DNA of 64,000 bases from Schistocephalus solidus. Taxonomy: Eukaryota; Platyhelminthes; Cestoda; Diphyllobothriidea; Diphyllobothriidae. The DNA lies in contig WEDG01001224.1 of assembly GCA_017591395.1 (NCBI GenBank), positions 26,115 through 90,114 on the forward strand, given 5' to 3'. Shown piece after piece: positions 12,100 to 24,464 of this stretch. Position 1 is the first letter of the stretch. Every line of letters starts with the position of its first letter. A program made the position numbers and the translations under genes. The notes under the pieces are model-generated. The model was given only the letters and a program-made list of their open reading frames with translations, searched no databases and had not been told where the DNA came from.

Positions 12100-13200
12100 G
12101 TGGACGTCAAGAAATCGACAAACACCTGTCTGGACTTTCACTTATTATCCGTACTTGCTTGTTCTTGTTATGGCTGCGATCAGGCCTGATCTGGCCGGCC
12201 TCGATGATGTCATGCCCTAGAGAGGGACAGATGGGACAGACGCATGGTACACGGGAATCTTTGTAACGATAGAGATGTCGCATCTTGTCCACAGGCACTT
12301 TCTAAGGCTTGAGAAAATCCGATGAGCAGCATTGATTCGGGAGACAATGTCATCAGTACTCTGTCAATTCGGCAGAAACCTCGCCCCAAGGTATTTGAAA
12401 CTGTCTACCTCTTCAAGTTGACAGCCATCAATCTCAAGATGTGCCTTCCCCTGACAGGGATGCAGCCTGAAAAAGCATTGTTCTTCCCTGAGTTTATAGA
12501 CAAGCCGGCCAATTTAGCGACCTAATTCACCGGCAACACCATAGACTGCAGATCACCAAAGCTTGAAGCTAGTAAGGCGATATCCTCTGCGTAGTCGAGA
12601 TCAGCCAGCCAGCGTCCGAGTGCAAGCTAAACACCGTCCTCTTCATGCAGAGCCTACCCAAGAATCCAGTCGATAGCGTAGTTGAACAGAATGGTTGATA
12701 GGATACAGCCTTGTTGAAAGCCAGACCGAATACCGAATGGTTGTGAAAGATTGTTATTGTCCAAAACTCGCACCATGGTTGACCTGTAATAGGCCATTAT
12801 CATGACGATGATTTTCGGCGGTAGACCCATCTAGTGAAATTATCCGCCATAAAGATTCACAATGGACGGAATTGAACGCGGTGGCGACGTCGGCAAAGCC
12901 GATGGCCGTCGGTTACTGGTAACTATGGCGGAATTAAAGGATATGCCTTAGTGGGAATATTTGGTCCATACATCCACGATCAGCTCTGAATCCAACTTGG
13001 TTGGGCCTCGTCCTAGAGTTGCGCACAGCCTGGAATCGTCTGAGAAGGACAATAGTGAAGATTTTAGCAGCAACGTCAATAATACCTATGCAACAGTATT
13101 TTTCGCATCTCTTTTTATCTCCCATCTTATGAACAGGCACAAGGATGCCTGAACCCCAGTTATCAGGATCAACCTCATAAATCCACATTTGCGCAATCAC
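12100..13200 (-). pseudogene. LINE reverse transcriptase remnant with altered YADD box
   Basis: The minus strand carries RT fingers/palm motifs in several frames: WGSGILVPVHKMGDKKRCE, then RTRPNQVGFRADRGCMDQIF, then GFADVATAFNSV (motif A) near 12900-12850. The catalytic box at about 12580-12595 reads YAED instead of YADD. In-frame stops separate the pieces. The element cannot encode a working polymerase. Confidence 0.85.
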
Positions 13201-13239
13201 TTCATGGAGCCAGGGCGCCAGTGTTTCGACACAAGACTT

Positions 13240-14130
13240 TTAGGCTTCAAAGGATATATCGCCCTCTTTAGGTGCCTTGTTGCCTCGCAACCTTTGTATG
13301 GCATCAGTGACTTCTCCTTCAGAAGGGGTCGCATGATACTGCATAAGCAGGTGAGGGAGGCGACTCCGTTGCACATGGGAAGGGGTGCTGGGCTCGGCAG
13401 CGAAGTTGAGAAGGTGCTTGACGTGCTCACGCCAGCGCTCGACCTTGGCCGTTTTGTCAGCCATAAAGCTGTCTTTCACGTCACAGACAGAGTCGCTCAG
13501 TATAGAGGGCCTAACACTAACTTGGCGGATAATTTGGTAGAGTTTTAGAGTGTCGGCTACGTTTGAGGCCTGCTCCATTGAAGTCGCTATTTCAGCCCAA
13601 TATTTCTTCCGGTCTTCTCTTACCGATTTTGCCGTCATCGTTCGGAGTTGGCGGAAGGAAGCATCGTTGCGGGACCTGGTTTTTGCCGCCTGGGCAGACA
13701 AACGCATGGTTCTCCCACTAATCCAGTCACTGCGGCATCGCTGAGAATATCCAAGGATTTTCTCAGGTGCCCCATAGACTAATGCTTTAAGTGATAACCA
13801 CTCACTACTGCCTTCTCCGTCTGTTCGGTTAGTAAAACAGGACCAGAGTTCTCGGTCCAGGGCCTCTGCAGTGCCGGATTGCTGGATTTTGGCGACATCA
13901 GGGCGCCTAGCACGTGAAATTATGGGTGCAGATGATAGGTTTAATATTAAGCGTGTACAAACGAGAGCATTGTCAGACACATAAGCTTTTCCAGTCCCGG
14001 CACCATACATCGATCTGCCATCATGAACCCAGCTGCAGAACCGTGAACTGACTAGGATGTAGTCTATATGACTCGCCGTATGGCCGTTGTTTGAATACCA
14101 AGCAGGTGTTTGTTGCGGTGCTGGAAGCAC
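13240..14130 (-). pseudogene. LINE endonuclease C-terminal end and connector
   Basis: The piece continues the endonuclease: WYSNNGHTASHIDYILV, then SDNALVCTRL. In active APE-type endonucleases the corresponding motif is SDH, with a catalytic His, so the Asn seen here probably kills activity even apart from the frame breaks. After that comes a charged connector typical of LINE ORF2 (RKKYWAEIATSMEQA..., then EGEVTDAIQRLRGNKAP, the usual lead-in to the RT domain). The natural N-terminus is in the previous frame, so any Met here is not a real start. Confidence 0.88.
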
Positions 14131-14831
14131 GTGTTCTTGACAAATAGTCGGTTCTGGTCAGCAAAGTTTAACAGTCTCTCACCTCTTTCACATCGAGAAC
14201 CAAGCCAAAAACGGCCAATAAGATGAATGTTAGTGGAGTCACCACGTCCAGTCCGGCCATTCCAGTCTCCAGCAACAATTAACAGATCACGGCGCAGGAG
14301 TCGTTCAACTAACGCCTGCAGCTGCGAGTAAACATTCTCTTTGTCACGCTGTTCGACAGCGGAAGTTGTTGCGTACACGGAGACGATAGAGATGTTTGTG
14401 AAGTGACCTTTCAGTCGCTCATAGGCCATCCATTCATTTACTGGTTCCCAAGTAAGCAGTGCACGGTTTGCTTGTTGCGAAAGGACGATCTCCACATCAG
14501 GTTTACAAGAGGAGTCGCGAGGGCCATTGTGGTATAGGGTGAAGTGTGAGTTGGCTCCCGGGATCGTTATTTCCAGAGAGCTTGAGTCAGGTATTCGGAC
14601 TTCTGACAGGCAGCACAAATCTACTTTGTACTGATAAAGGCTGGGCACCGTCAGACTTTGGGTACCAGGGTCCACGAACGTTCGCACATTCCAGCATCCA
14701 ATACCAAGGGTCCGATTCCGATTGAGTAGTCCAGCTCGCATACTATTCGCCCGCACCACTGGACTAGGGTTGCGGAGCGCTTCGGTTCTCGCGGACGCCG
14801 TATCATGGATCGTAGTACTATATTCGAACAT
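14064..14831 (-). pseudogene. LINE endonuclease domain, N-terminal piece
   Basis: This piece of about 255 codons carries the recognisable steps of an APE-like retroelement endonuclease: GCWNVRTF near the start (Asn of motif I), LSEVRIPDS (catalytic Glu), and VAGDWNGRTGRG (Asp/Asn of the GDWN motif). It ends in a frame break just after FQHRNKHLL, where homologous proteins continue directly into the W.SNNGH segment found in the neighbouring frame. It would nick the target site for retrotransposition if intact. It is a fossil here. Confidence 0.88.
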
Positions 14832-16399
14832 AATTTCATGAGGTATCTTGGGAATTGTGAGTATGGGTGGGTCCCCAACAGCCGCTCAGATTGCTTATTC
14901 GAGGTTTTCTCCTCTAGCACTTTGTCTCAAAAGCCTACCCACAAGGCAGCGGGGGCAAGTGAATTTGTTTAATGGCGGTTCACGGTCGCCGTGTCACAAT
15001 GCCGTCAACAGGCTTTACGGCTTTTTATAAGGCTTTTGTTGTGCCAGACCTCAGCTCGTCGCAACCTGGTAGCACTGTCGCTGCTGATCCGCTACTGCTT
15101 ATTCGCCAGACCCGAGCGTCTGCATATTTCGCAGCTAACCTTCACTGAAGGCCGTTCCATTATCCGTCACCTGTGGACGCGCCGGGTAGCCAGTAGCTAA
15201 GCTAATGAGTAACCCAGTATGCGTTACTTAGTATCCGTGCTGCCGTATGCTGAATCAGTCGATAGGGGGCCTTCATTTTCAAGTGAATTATTGACTGTAT
15301 AGTCAGAGTCAAACCTTAAGGCTCCCAAAGTCCTATTAGCTGTTTTCTTGAGCAGTTGTAGAGGTTCAAGCAGTGTTTGCACTCGGAGCACTATAATCAT
15401 CACGCCCAGTTCCGGTTTTGATGAGAAGAGGAAAGATACCAGTAGAATCAGTGCATTCTCTACAGCAGCTCGTTGGCGGTCAGATGTGCGGTAACCTCGG
15501 GGCCCGTGCTTGCGTCTGTCCGCTAGCCTGATATGGACGTGCGTGAATAAACGTCGTATGCGAGTGAGTCAATGGCCGCTTGAACAGGTGATTGGTTGGC
15601 AGGCCTTTGTGTTGGCGTTTGTTGGCTGCCGCAGGGGCAACTCGAAAAGCATGATCTCGTAACCTCTTGCACGTGGGAGACGTGACACAGCACTCGGACA
15701 GGATAGACCGATTCTGGATATTTGACTGTCACTGGTAGACTCAAATCAAGCTGACATGAAGTTCAACTTCAGATCCAGTTGTCCCCCGAGTAGGCCAGTC
15801 AAGTGCTCTTTCATTTTGCCTAGTTGCTCACACATCTCGTCAGCTGCGATGGGAGCTCTTTGAATTCGCGTTGAAGTATCCCTTCACTAATGCAGTAGTC
15901 GTTGCATGGATAAATTTGCACCTTCTGTTGACTGGATTTTATGGGTTTCTTATGTGTCACTTAATTCAACGCCAGTGACTTAAGCATGGGTTCTGATAGT
16001 ATCAGAATTATGGAAACGATGGAAAAAGCAGGATCTTTTTAATACCATTATTTACCATTGATACTTCATGTGCATTGAATCGGGAGATTAGTTTTAAACA
16101 GTTGGATAGCTAGCTGTCATTATCCGAATTGCGGTTAAGGGATATAATATTAACTGTGAAACCAAGATCGTTTGAGTCTTGCTATTTTTTAATGACCCGC
16201 GAAGTAGACCTCTATAAACTTGCATCATGGATACACAGAATTCGAGATTTCAGGATGTTACCCAAGATTCTCAAAGTCCCGTAGATGGTGATTTAAGTAC
16301 ATGCTCTACGTCCAAAATTTTCAGTTCTGGCAAAAAGACGAGCTTAAGCTAGTAGTTTAAATAATAAGGCTTAGTTTTTAGGATATGTGCTTTAGGCAA

Positions 16400-17220
16400 A
16401 TGCCACCCCGGATTCAGACTTAAAACCAGAATCGGAGACCCAATCACGGACAGGCAGTGAGACCGAACGGTTGTCGAAATTGAAAGATGAAATTGCCACA
16501 GCATCGCATGCATACTCCCTGACAGTTTGGGCTAAGATAACACACACACGATAGTTTGACCGTCGATTTCGACGATGTCCACCGTATTCTCCACGGAAGG
16601 GTGGTGCAGGGACGGTGACTTGGGCATGATTTATTTTAAAGTGATAGTAGAATTGCGCTGCATCTACCGCACTCTCTCCTCCTCCCCCACCTGAGCCCGG
16701 TGTGATGACAGAGTCAAGAAGACCGGAGATGGAGAGGGCGCAGGTGGCTGGCGCAGCCGGAGCCGCCCCTGGGCGTACCACCACACCTGGTTCGGATCCC
16801 ACGGAGTGGGAGACACACACACGCTTCAGTTCAACCGTCTTAGTCTGACGATATCCATCTTATGCTCCCCAGAAGGGTGGTGCAGGGACGGTGACTTGTG
16901 CGAAAATTTGTTTTAAGTGATAGTAGACTTGCACTGCATCTGCCGCACTCTCTCTTCTCTTACTCGCCTATGCCCGGTGTCAAGACATAGTCAAGAACAC
17001 CGGAGGCGGGGTCAAACGCAGATGAAGCATCTCCTGCGGAGTGGAGGACGGGGTGCGGCGTGAGCCTGCACCTACGCATGCCCATGTTGGGCACGCGCAC
17101 CCCCCATGTTCGGCATTTGTTATGGGACCTCATCCCAGAATAATAACACCTTCCGCACGCTGATTTGCCCCTCGTGTTGGTCCATTGCATCTACCACGCG
17201 GCCTGTTTAAGGAGCACACA
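16400..17220 (+). repeat. Two copies of the ~380-bp dispersed repeat D
   Basis: Two head-to-tail copies each hold a GGTGGTGCAGGGACGGTGA core (about 16600 and 16875), a segment on tRAGACTTGC.CTGCATC, and a stretch around ACAGAGTCAAGAAGACCGGA. The same layout recurs at 46690-47370, and in inverse orientation at 19790-20010 and 5040-5160. There is no coding capacity, no pol III box and no clear terminal repeats. I cannot name the family. Confidence 0.8.
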
Positions 17221-18626
17221 TCTGACGTTCACCAGAGAGTATAACTTGAAGCGTTTGGGTGAATATATGTCAGTTTAACAACCTTCACAATTTATCTTAA
17301 CCAAGATATCCCAACCCTACGTAAATTTGTGTCCTGTCCCTTTTCGTGAATTTTATAATTTACCGACTTTCGCCTACACCACTCGCTAAATGTTGCTATA
17401 TTATTTACCATTTCTGACCACAGTATCGAGTTCTTTTAAGGTGTTTTTAGGTGAGACAGGAATTAGGTCAAACTATAACTTGCAACTTGACCAAAACAAT
17501 CCTGTATGATCGTCATTCCCATGTCCTTACTCGCCTAAATGACGTCTTCACTGGTACTAAGGGAATTTTGGAGACTTCTTCATTCACCTGTTTAAAAAGG
17601 GGTGTAAGGTACGAAACATGAACTTCAGGTCATATGATTTACCAATCTTTTTTAAGAATATAGCAGTTGATGGACCTACGAAGTGGAGTTGACCACATCC
17701 GGCATTTTTCGGATTTTAAAATTCATGCATTTAAATAAAAAGGTCGTAAAAGCCTTACACAAAACTCTTAACTTTTCATGTCATGCAGCCATTTTTGACT
17801 TATTTCACGTAGGTATGCTCATTTATCAGAAACATTTATGCACTTCTGATGTACCTCTATGGTTAACCCACTTGGAATCTGCAAAGGAATTAAAGTGTTC
17901 TGTACTTTACAATTTTATAAACAAAAAAATATCTATCTTCTTGTGAGAGAAAATATGGAGTAAGCCACACTGTTGAGCAACCAACAGCTGGCGCGTTTAT
18001 GCTGAATATCCAATGCAGACTTTCATTTAATGAAAACTGCTATTAGATGTATTTTTGGTGGTGAAATTCGACCAGCAACATCATAACACCTTATAAGTGA
18101 AGGTTAGTGCGATTTTGAACTTTTCTTCAGAGGCCAATAGCTGCAAACCGACTTAAATGCCTTTTTTATTACTGGTCTCTGAAACGCGTTTCAGCCGGGC
18201 GGTCTGAGAATCTTTGATCTTTTATTTCCTACTTCGATCTCCTTTTATGGGCAAAAGAAAGACCTGTTTGAAGTAAAAACGCTTATTTTTCTATTATTAG
18301 AATGGAAGCGACACCGGCTTGTGTTTATAAAAAGTAATTGTCACGCAATAAATTTGAAGTTCTCTGATGTAAGTTTAACATTCATAAAGTGTCCATAGAG
18401 AACTGCTCGGTATTTCGCTCTACTGAAAGAACGAGACTTCTGGTTTTTATATCTTTGAGGTGTGCATTTAATAACCTTTCATTATGAAACACTTCTCAGG
18501 CGGTGGAGAGTTTAGTTATTATGCAAAATTCTGACGCATCAATTTTCGGCCGTTTTATGCCTCATTTACTTGGCGAGTTTGTGATAACACTGGCCACTTT
18601 TTCTTGGAATTTGTCCTGGTACGTAG

Positions 18627-18740
18627 GACAGTGAACTATTGGCCGCGCGACAGAAAATAGTCGACCTGACCTCCAGAACTAATGAACTAGAAGAGAAGTT
18701 GGCTGCATCCTCCAGAGAAGTTGCCCGATCCACCAGTCAG
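18627..18740 (+). CDS. PPFIA: Liprin-alpha exon D (coiled coil), followed by a GC donor
   Basis: This 38-codon exon runs from phase 0 to phase 0 and is purely helical and charged: ELLAARQKIVDLTSRTNELE, then EKLAASSREVARSTSQ. It matches the liprin-alpha segment beginning ELQELLEKQ. The acceptor is chosen at ACGTAG|GAC. The next AG (ACAG at 18631) would break phase. The donor is CAG|GCAAGT: a GC instead of GT in an otherwise perfect donor context, the pattern of the minor GC-AG intron class. No GT donor nearby keeps the frame. Confidence 0.88.
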
Positions 18741-19789
18741 GCAAGTCTTCAGTATGAACATATTGGTTAATATTTCGGAGCTTGGTAGATATTATGCAGA
18801 ATGAGTACCAACTGTATTTAATTGCATTCGTTCTCCAGCCAACAGGTTCGTTAAATTTGAGCGCATACCGTTATTTGCCTGTCGCCTCTATTGCCAAAAT
18901 GCCTTTCATTAAAACCTCCCTTCAACATTGGCATAGCTTTTAAAAGGATAATTCAACCTGATCTGATTATCACAAGGGTGTTGTTCGAAGGTCGCAACTT
19001 CCCTTTAAAAAATACACATGCAACGCACTCAATATGAAACCTTTTGTGCCATTTCGCTGTACTGAGATGACTGTTACCCCCAATGGAAACCACGTCGCCC
19101 CTGTGGTGGCTGCAAAACTGGTGAATTGAAATGCGAAACTATGTATAAGTATGGGCAAGTTTAACCCACCCAATTCCCCTTGCAATTGAGCCAATTTAAT
19201 TGCTTAAGCTTCTTCCGACCAGTTTTATAGAGATCCGGATGTAGATACGTCAGGCACATAGTTCTACAGCACTCTTCATCTGAGGCTTTACGAGACCTAC
19301 AGACCCAAATCTTGGGCGCCCTATATCAACAGGGATATAAATTGGTGCACTAAGAAGCAACTGAAGTCACTCAGCCACAATATAGCACTCAGGATGGAAC
19401 CAGAGGAACTAAAAGATAGACCCTTATTTCTGGATTTCTGGCTGTGCTCTCAAGCGATAGTCTTCTGTTATCAACACTTCAAAATTGATTAGAAACACAT
19501 TGTAACCCACCAGTAGCCAAAATGGATACTACTGCACACGCATGGGAGCTCCTCAAAATTGTTCCGACTAACGTTGATGAATCCTCACCGACATGTTACG
19601 GGACTCACTCGTCCCGTTGTATCGATTGCTCTCATATGTAACTCATCGTAGCTTTACTACAGGACTTTAAAATTTAATCGAGTAAATGACTAACTAAACG
19701 TCCCTTATGCCCCTAAAACCGGTCACGTGGTAGATACGTTGAATAGACATGAATTTCAGACAAGCATGTGGCATTTTTTGTTGGCGATG

Positions 19790-20010
19790 CCTACCAATAA
19801 CCAAAGGGTGGTGTAGTGACATGCCTAGGAGCAGATTCCCGCCGCGCCAGCCACGTGCGCCCTCTCAAACCTTTGATCTTCTGACTGTCATGACGCTGGA
19901 AATGCCTGCAGTAGAAGCAGCGAAGGTATGCTATCAATATAAACTAATTCACGCACGAGCCACCGCTTGTGTGAGCACCCTTCAACGGTACACGTTTGCG
20001 CTCGTTTAAA
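19790..20010 (-). repeat. Partial inverted copy of dispersed repeat D
   Basis: The segment GCGCCAGCCACGTGCGCCCT, followed by CTTCTGACTGTCATGAC, is the reverse complement of the ACAGAGTCAAGAAGACCGGA...GGCGCAGGTGGCTGGCGC part of the copies at 16.7 and 47.3 kb. It is degraded and non-coding. Confidence 0.7.
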
Positions 20011-20164
20011 TCTACGGTCAGAATGTCGTCCCCTCACACAGACTGGTAAGCACAACTGGGCAAATCGTTTGTGCAATACGAGTATCTCAACTTGATCTTG
20101 TCAATCCAGGACAACGTGTAAGCGCAGGGAGCACAACCTTGGTAAGTATTCTTAAGGAGGGTAA

Positions 20165-20640
20165 AACTCTAGCACATGTAGATGGGCGCTCACTCACTCA
20201 TCCCGCTGTGCTTTGGGGCTCACCCTAGAGCCCCGAGAGCAGCCGCAGTCGCTAGTACTATAGGCGCAATGAAATTCCCGAGAAAGAAAGGGAGACTGGA
20301 ATTGCTATTTCTGGATTATTAGCCCTCATCAGCTAGTCATACCCAACCTCAGGTGTTGTGGTACCCGAGGCTCAAACTGGTGACCTGTTGGGCAGAAGTC
20401 TAACGTTCTAACCTACTGTGCTAGGAGCTCGTTTTTTGTCTTTTTCGATCGGGGACATCAATGAACTCGTGGAACAATGGGTTTGAACGTTGGACTTCTA
20501 ACCAAAAGGTTGCGAATAGAGCCTCGGGCGCCGCAACAACTAAAGTTGGGTATGAATGGCTGACGAGGGCTAATAAGTCAGAAATGGCCATTCCCGTCTC
20601 CTTTGTCTTTGTCGTTAATGTCATTCTGGCTAGCATATAT
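20165..20640. mobile_element. Inverted pair of tRNA-SINE units
   Basis: A minus-strand unit (about 20170-20450; tail complement GGGCGCTCACTCAC at its left end, decayed B box and A box complement near 20380-20440) is followed head-to-head by a plus-strand unit (about 20462-20630). The plus unit has ACTCGTGGAACAATGG as decayed A box, GCGAATAGAGCCTCGGGCG as decayed B box, and the body GGCTGACGAGGGCTAATAAG. Both are too mutated to be active. Confidence 0.75.
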
Positions 20641-21803
20641 CTTGGAATAGCAATTGGTCCGCAACATATACAGGGAATTTCACCGGCAGGTCAAATGGTC
20701 AGTAAAATGTACACCTTCTGTCTCTTCCAAAGATATTTGCCTAAAAGGCACTTATAGCTATTAAAATCCCCTGTTTTAGACTGTAATTTTCAGACTTAAG
20801 AGCTGCCTCCTGGACCAATCCCTTGAGTGCTTGGAGGAAAGAGTCATTGATTGACTGGTGTGATCAAAGTTTCTTCTCATCCTTAGGCATCCCAGTCAGT
20901 GTTCGAGACTGGGTATGGATGATAAATGCGAGTTTAATCTGCGTCAACACTAACATCTAGAAGAATAGTGAGGCAATCACCCTCCCAAGAGCCGTTTTCT
21001 GCTTCCTTTTCTCCATATTTCTCTGTGATTTACTTGTAATTTCGTAACGCTTTTGGCAGTTGCAAGTGAACTTCCTTGCGGGGTTTTTACATTTTCAATC
21101 GTACCCTGTGAAGCAGTGCATGTTTCATAGTCGATGAAGACCGATTTCACAGAATCTTGTGTCACTGCTTATTACTCATAATTTACAACCTACGCTTTCT
21201 GGAAAATTCGTTTAAAAGACGATTAGACCAAAACGTAATTGAAGTTTTGACTCAACTGTATCTGTGACTGGTTCAAATATCTCAAAATTTTCAAGTTTGC
21301 TCATATCAATATTCTTTTTAATGTAGTGCAAGTTGGTTTTCCTCCTATACCCACTCCCATAAGTATCGTGGATTATGAGCTTGGTTGCTATGACAACTAT
21401 TCACTTGCCTGGCTTTCGTAACATTTGATTCCCTGGAGCGTTATCGGTTTTTTACCTCAGACTTTTGTGGCATATGCGGCTAAAATGGCCGAAGAAACCG
21501 CTGTATTGTGTCGTCTGGTAGCAAAAAAACTTATTTTATTAGTTCGTTGATCCTGACTATTCACCTATACGTTTATCCAAGTAAATCGTGTTAAGTAACA
21601 TGGAAGCTAACACACTTCATTATCCTCTCAATCGAAGAAAACAAACTAATCGAATTCTTTCCCTGTACCACCAACAGGATGAAGCCATGTTCCTACTCCT
21701 CAAAATCTTAGATATAAAGTCCAGTAGTGCTTGTTGCTTGAAATCGGTTTTGCTCACGGATCGAACTCCTCTTACTTAATCCTGCTATCGTCCCTCCACC
21801 CAG

Positions 21804-21980
21804 ATAGCTCTTTTGCAGAAGAAGCTGACTGAAGCCGACACGAAACGTTCCGAACAGGAGTCCAAGATTGTGCTCCTGGATCAGCGCTGTCTCGTCTCCC
21901 AACGTGAGGTCACAACTTTGCAGAATCAAGCGGACAAAATGCGAACGGAACTGGCAGGCAAGGCGACACTTGTTAAGCAG
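21804..21980 (+). CDS. PPFIA: Liprin-alpha exon E (coiled coil)
   Basis: This 59-codon exon runs from phase 0 to phase 0. It starts IALLQKKLTEADTKRSEQE and carries LLDQRCLVSQREVTTLQNQ and MRTELAGKATLVKQ, which align with the liprin-alpha segment LEKRYLSAQREST... ELANKEAILRQ. The acceptor is CTCCACCCAG and the donor CAG|GTAAGG is near consensus. The helix has no prolines and continues into the next exon, which opens MEEK as in vertebrate liprins. Confidence 0.92.
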
Positions 21981-22599
21981 GTAAGGAATAACTGCATTTT
22001 GTCCTGACTGGGGTTCCGCGCTCGCAGTACGATGCAAAGGTAGCGGCTGCATCTGAGAGATGAAAACCATAAAACCATAACATGCACTCTGACAGCCCCC
22101 ATACGACTATATTATACTTGGATTTCCTAATAATCCCCCATCCATTTTGGGTTGCGTTATCTACACTAGCCTGACACTCGACGCATTATAATAATTTTAT
22201 ATCTCTTTCAGCACCTTCTTTTGCTCTTTTGGTTTTCAGAAATGCGACAACCTTTGTGTGGCGTTCCTTTTTCTAACATTTTCTTAATACCTACGCGCTT
22301 CTTTATGTTTCCGTAGAACACGATTTACAGTCATAAACGTTTTTGATCTAAGGGCAGTTTCGCCTATGTGGTGTCTATAGTAAAGTGTGAGCAAATGAGA
22401 CTTTGGCTGTTCTGAGATTAATGCCTTATATACATTTCGTACCCAAATTGTACTAAACGGAAAAACTAGCAGCTGCTTAAGAGCATACGATGTCATACAA
22501 GGCTTTGAAAATAGGTTCACATATCTAAAACGTTTGACGCGACAGATTTCCTGATAGTCCAACAGTTAGATAAAAGAGAAGGGGAGCATGTCCAGGAGA

Positions 22600-22960
22600 C
22601 CAACACTTTAGTATCGAGTACTTAATTCATTTACCCCACTTGGGACAAACTCGGCGGCCCCGATGGGATCCGAACCCACGACAACAACTGAAAGGTTTTA
22701 GTAGAGCCAACGTTGTAGCCAATTGAGCTACGAGGCCCCACTGGGCAGCTGTGAGTTTAATCACACTTGGGTCGAGTTACCCGCCCAGCCTACTGCAACG
22801 TATGGCTGTCCACACAGCATTTCCTAAGCCCTCAAATCTAACCTCCACTAGATGAATACCAGGCACAAGTAAGTAATGAAGGGTTTTGACATACATGAAT
22901 AATTCACTTGACCCACTTGTGAAAAATTCAGCGGCATCTATGGGATTGGCTTATGGAATA
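22600..22960 (-). mobile_element. tRNA-headed SINE, family 2, plus a second fragment
   Basis: On the minus strand about 22655-22740 reads as a tRNA-like head. A 7-bp acceptor stem pairs GGCCTCG with CGGGGCC, TAGCTCAATTGG serves as A box, and the T-arm is GTGGG-TTCGGAT-CCCAT (B box). The D-stem partner is lost, so it is not a working tRNA. A short body containing CAAGTGGG or similar follows. A second body fragment (ATTCACTTGACCCACTTGTG) lies at about 22900-22950. The same family occurs at 29676-29920. Confidence 0.75.
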
Positions 22961-24464
22961 TTATTTGTTTATTATTTATGAACTTTAGTATCAGCCCGCG
23001 AACACATAGCGGTTCTCACAAACTCGTCTACTTTCTTTGGTGTCCTGAGTTTTCTGGAACAAACTGGTCTATCGACCGGTCGCATGCGTGAGTAAGGTAA
23101 GATGCTGCAGCCCCCGCTACTTGGCTGGCTTAGTTACCGGGAGCATGCCGCAGCCGGCTCGGCCTGCTGTGCGCCGGGTATGGATACGCCTTCGCGTCGC
23201 CGTAGGTCGTGGCCGTACACATGTTCCGTTCTCCGTGATAGATTTCTCTGACCTTCAGGTCTTATCAGAGGACTCAGTTTAGTCATACTGCAAATGTTCA
23301 CGATGAAATATGATGGCGAACTAATAAATGAACCGAGTACTGGACGTTATATCCGGTAATTGATCTAAATACCAGTCTACAGCAGTCTCCAGTCTAAAAT
23401 AATGATAATCCCTTATGGTTGAATCCCCTGCGCTGTCGCTAACCACTCAATTTATTGCAGAACACGCCTGCCTCCAAAAGCCTCGCATTATTTTCGGCCA
23501 ACATTTGCTTGTTCTTTAACTAAAAACCGTTCCGGTTGAGCGCTGACTCTTTACGAAGATTTCATGACAAGCGTCTGTCCTCGACACTCTTCCGCCCCTT
23601 ATGCCAAAGAAGCGCTTCTTTTGCCTTTGGGTTACATTTCTTCTCTTCACATTATTTTATTTTTATGCAAGAAAAATAAGAGTGTTCAAAGGTTAAAAAC
23701 TTATCTTCTGATGTCTATCATGCTGCCTCAGGTCGTTTTTCAATAGCCTCGTTCTTCTGGTAGTTTGAAAAGGCCTCAGTTATTGCGTACACATGATCTG
23801 AACGAGCTGCAGTTTGGGAATTGTGAAAAGTTTAGATCAGGACTGGACCACAAGTAAAATTTTGCACTTCCGTTCGCGATGCATCATGCAATACGCATGA
23901 TTCTAGATTATAATAACACTATGTGCATGCCAGGGGCAAATATTGTATGGCACACAAAGGCCTCATCGCGACAGTAGTAAGCTGTGAAATATTGCAAAAT
24001 TCCGTTTTTGACCAAGCTAAAACGCGCACCAGTCTTAAAAAGTGTTTGCGTACGCTAGGATGGTCATTTAATTGCTTATTTTCCGTAAATAATAACTGAT
24101 ATCCCTATCCCTTCCAAGGATCCCACTCGAGAGATTCGAATACCCAGGTCAGTTGAGCATTGAGCAACGCCCTCCCCACTGCAATATCGGCTGAAACGGA
24201 AATTCAAATTTTCATCTGGATGCACACAATTCATGCATAACTTAACGGTCTCTTTTTGACATTCGTGGTTTAATGATGCCTCATTTGTCGTTCGCGTATC
24301 CAGAGATTCCAATCACTTTTATTTAATTACTGACTGTCATAATGTACTGAGCACTAAACCTCCTTCTAGTAATTGTTACGGATTGCTGAAATGCCAGCCG
24401 TAGCACCTACTTAACCCGGTATAGATATTGAAACATCCAAGATATAAATAAAAGGTCGAAATTA

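Larger units (their letters stand above)
12080..14870 (-). mobile_element. Broken non-LTR retrotransposon (APE endonuclease + reverse transcriptase)
   Basis: Read on the minus strand, an apurinic-type endonuclease is followed by a connector and a reverse transcriptase, the standard order of a LINE ORF2. The frame is broken several times. The endonuclease begins near 14831, an overlap shift occurs near 14064-14130, a second open piece runs to 13240, and RT fragments continue to about 12100. No 3' poly-A or simple tail is clear. It lies antisense to the host gene, inside an intron. The clade is not certain; the layout and motifs resemble RTE/CR1-like flatworm LINEs. Confidence 0.9.
11668..18626 (+). 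other. Liprin-alpha intron holding a broken LINE and repeats
   Basis: This intron of about 7 kb contains the minus-strand LINE at 12080-14870 and dispersed repeat D at 16400-17220. The block 14880-15900 has locally higher GC and a minus-strand open frame at 15523-15744; I do not recognise it, and it may be a further retroelement piece. I see nothing identifiable in 17230-18620. Confidence 0.65.
18741..21803 (+). other. Liprin-alpha GC-AG intron with SINE pair
   Basis: The intron begins GCAAGT and ends CCACCCAG. It contains an inverted copy of repeat D (19790-20010) and an inverted pair of tRNA-SINE units (20165-20640). The other stretches (18800-19780 and 20760-21780) show nothing I recognise. 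Confidence 0.7.

Noticed and set aside
15523..15744. Minus-strand frame with Cys/Pro residues as a possible zinc knuckle
   Set aside because: Only two close Cys residues and no CCHC spacing are seen; nothing recognisable flanks it.
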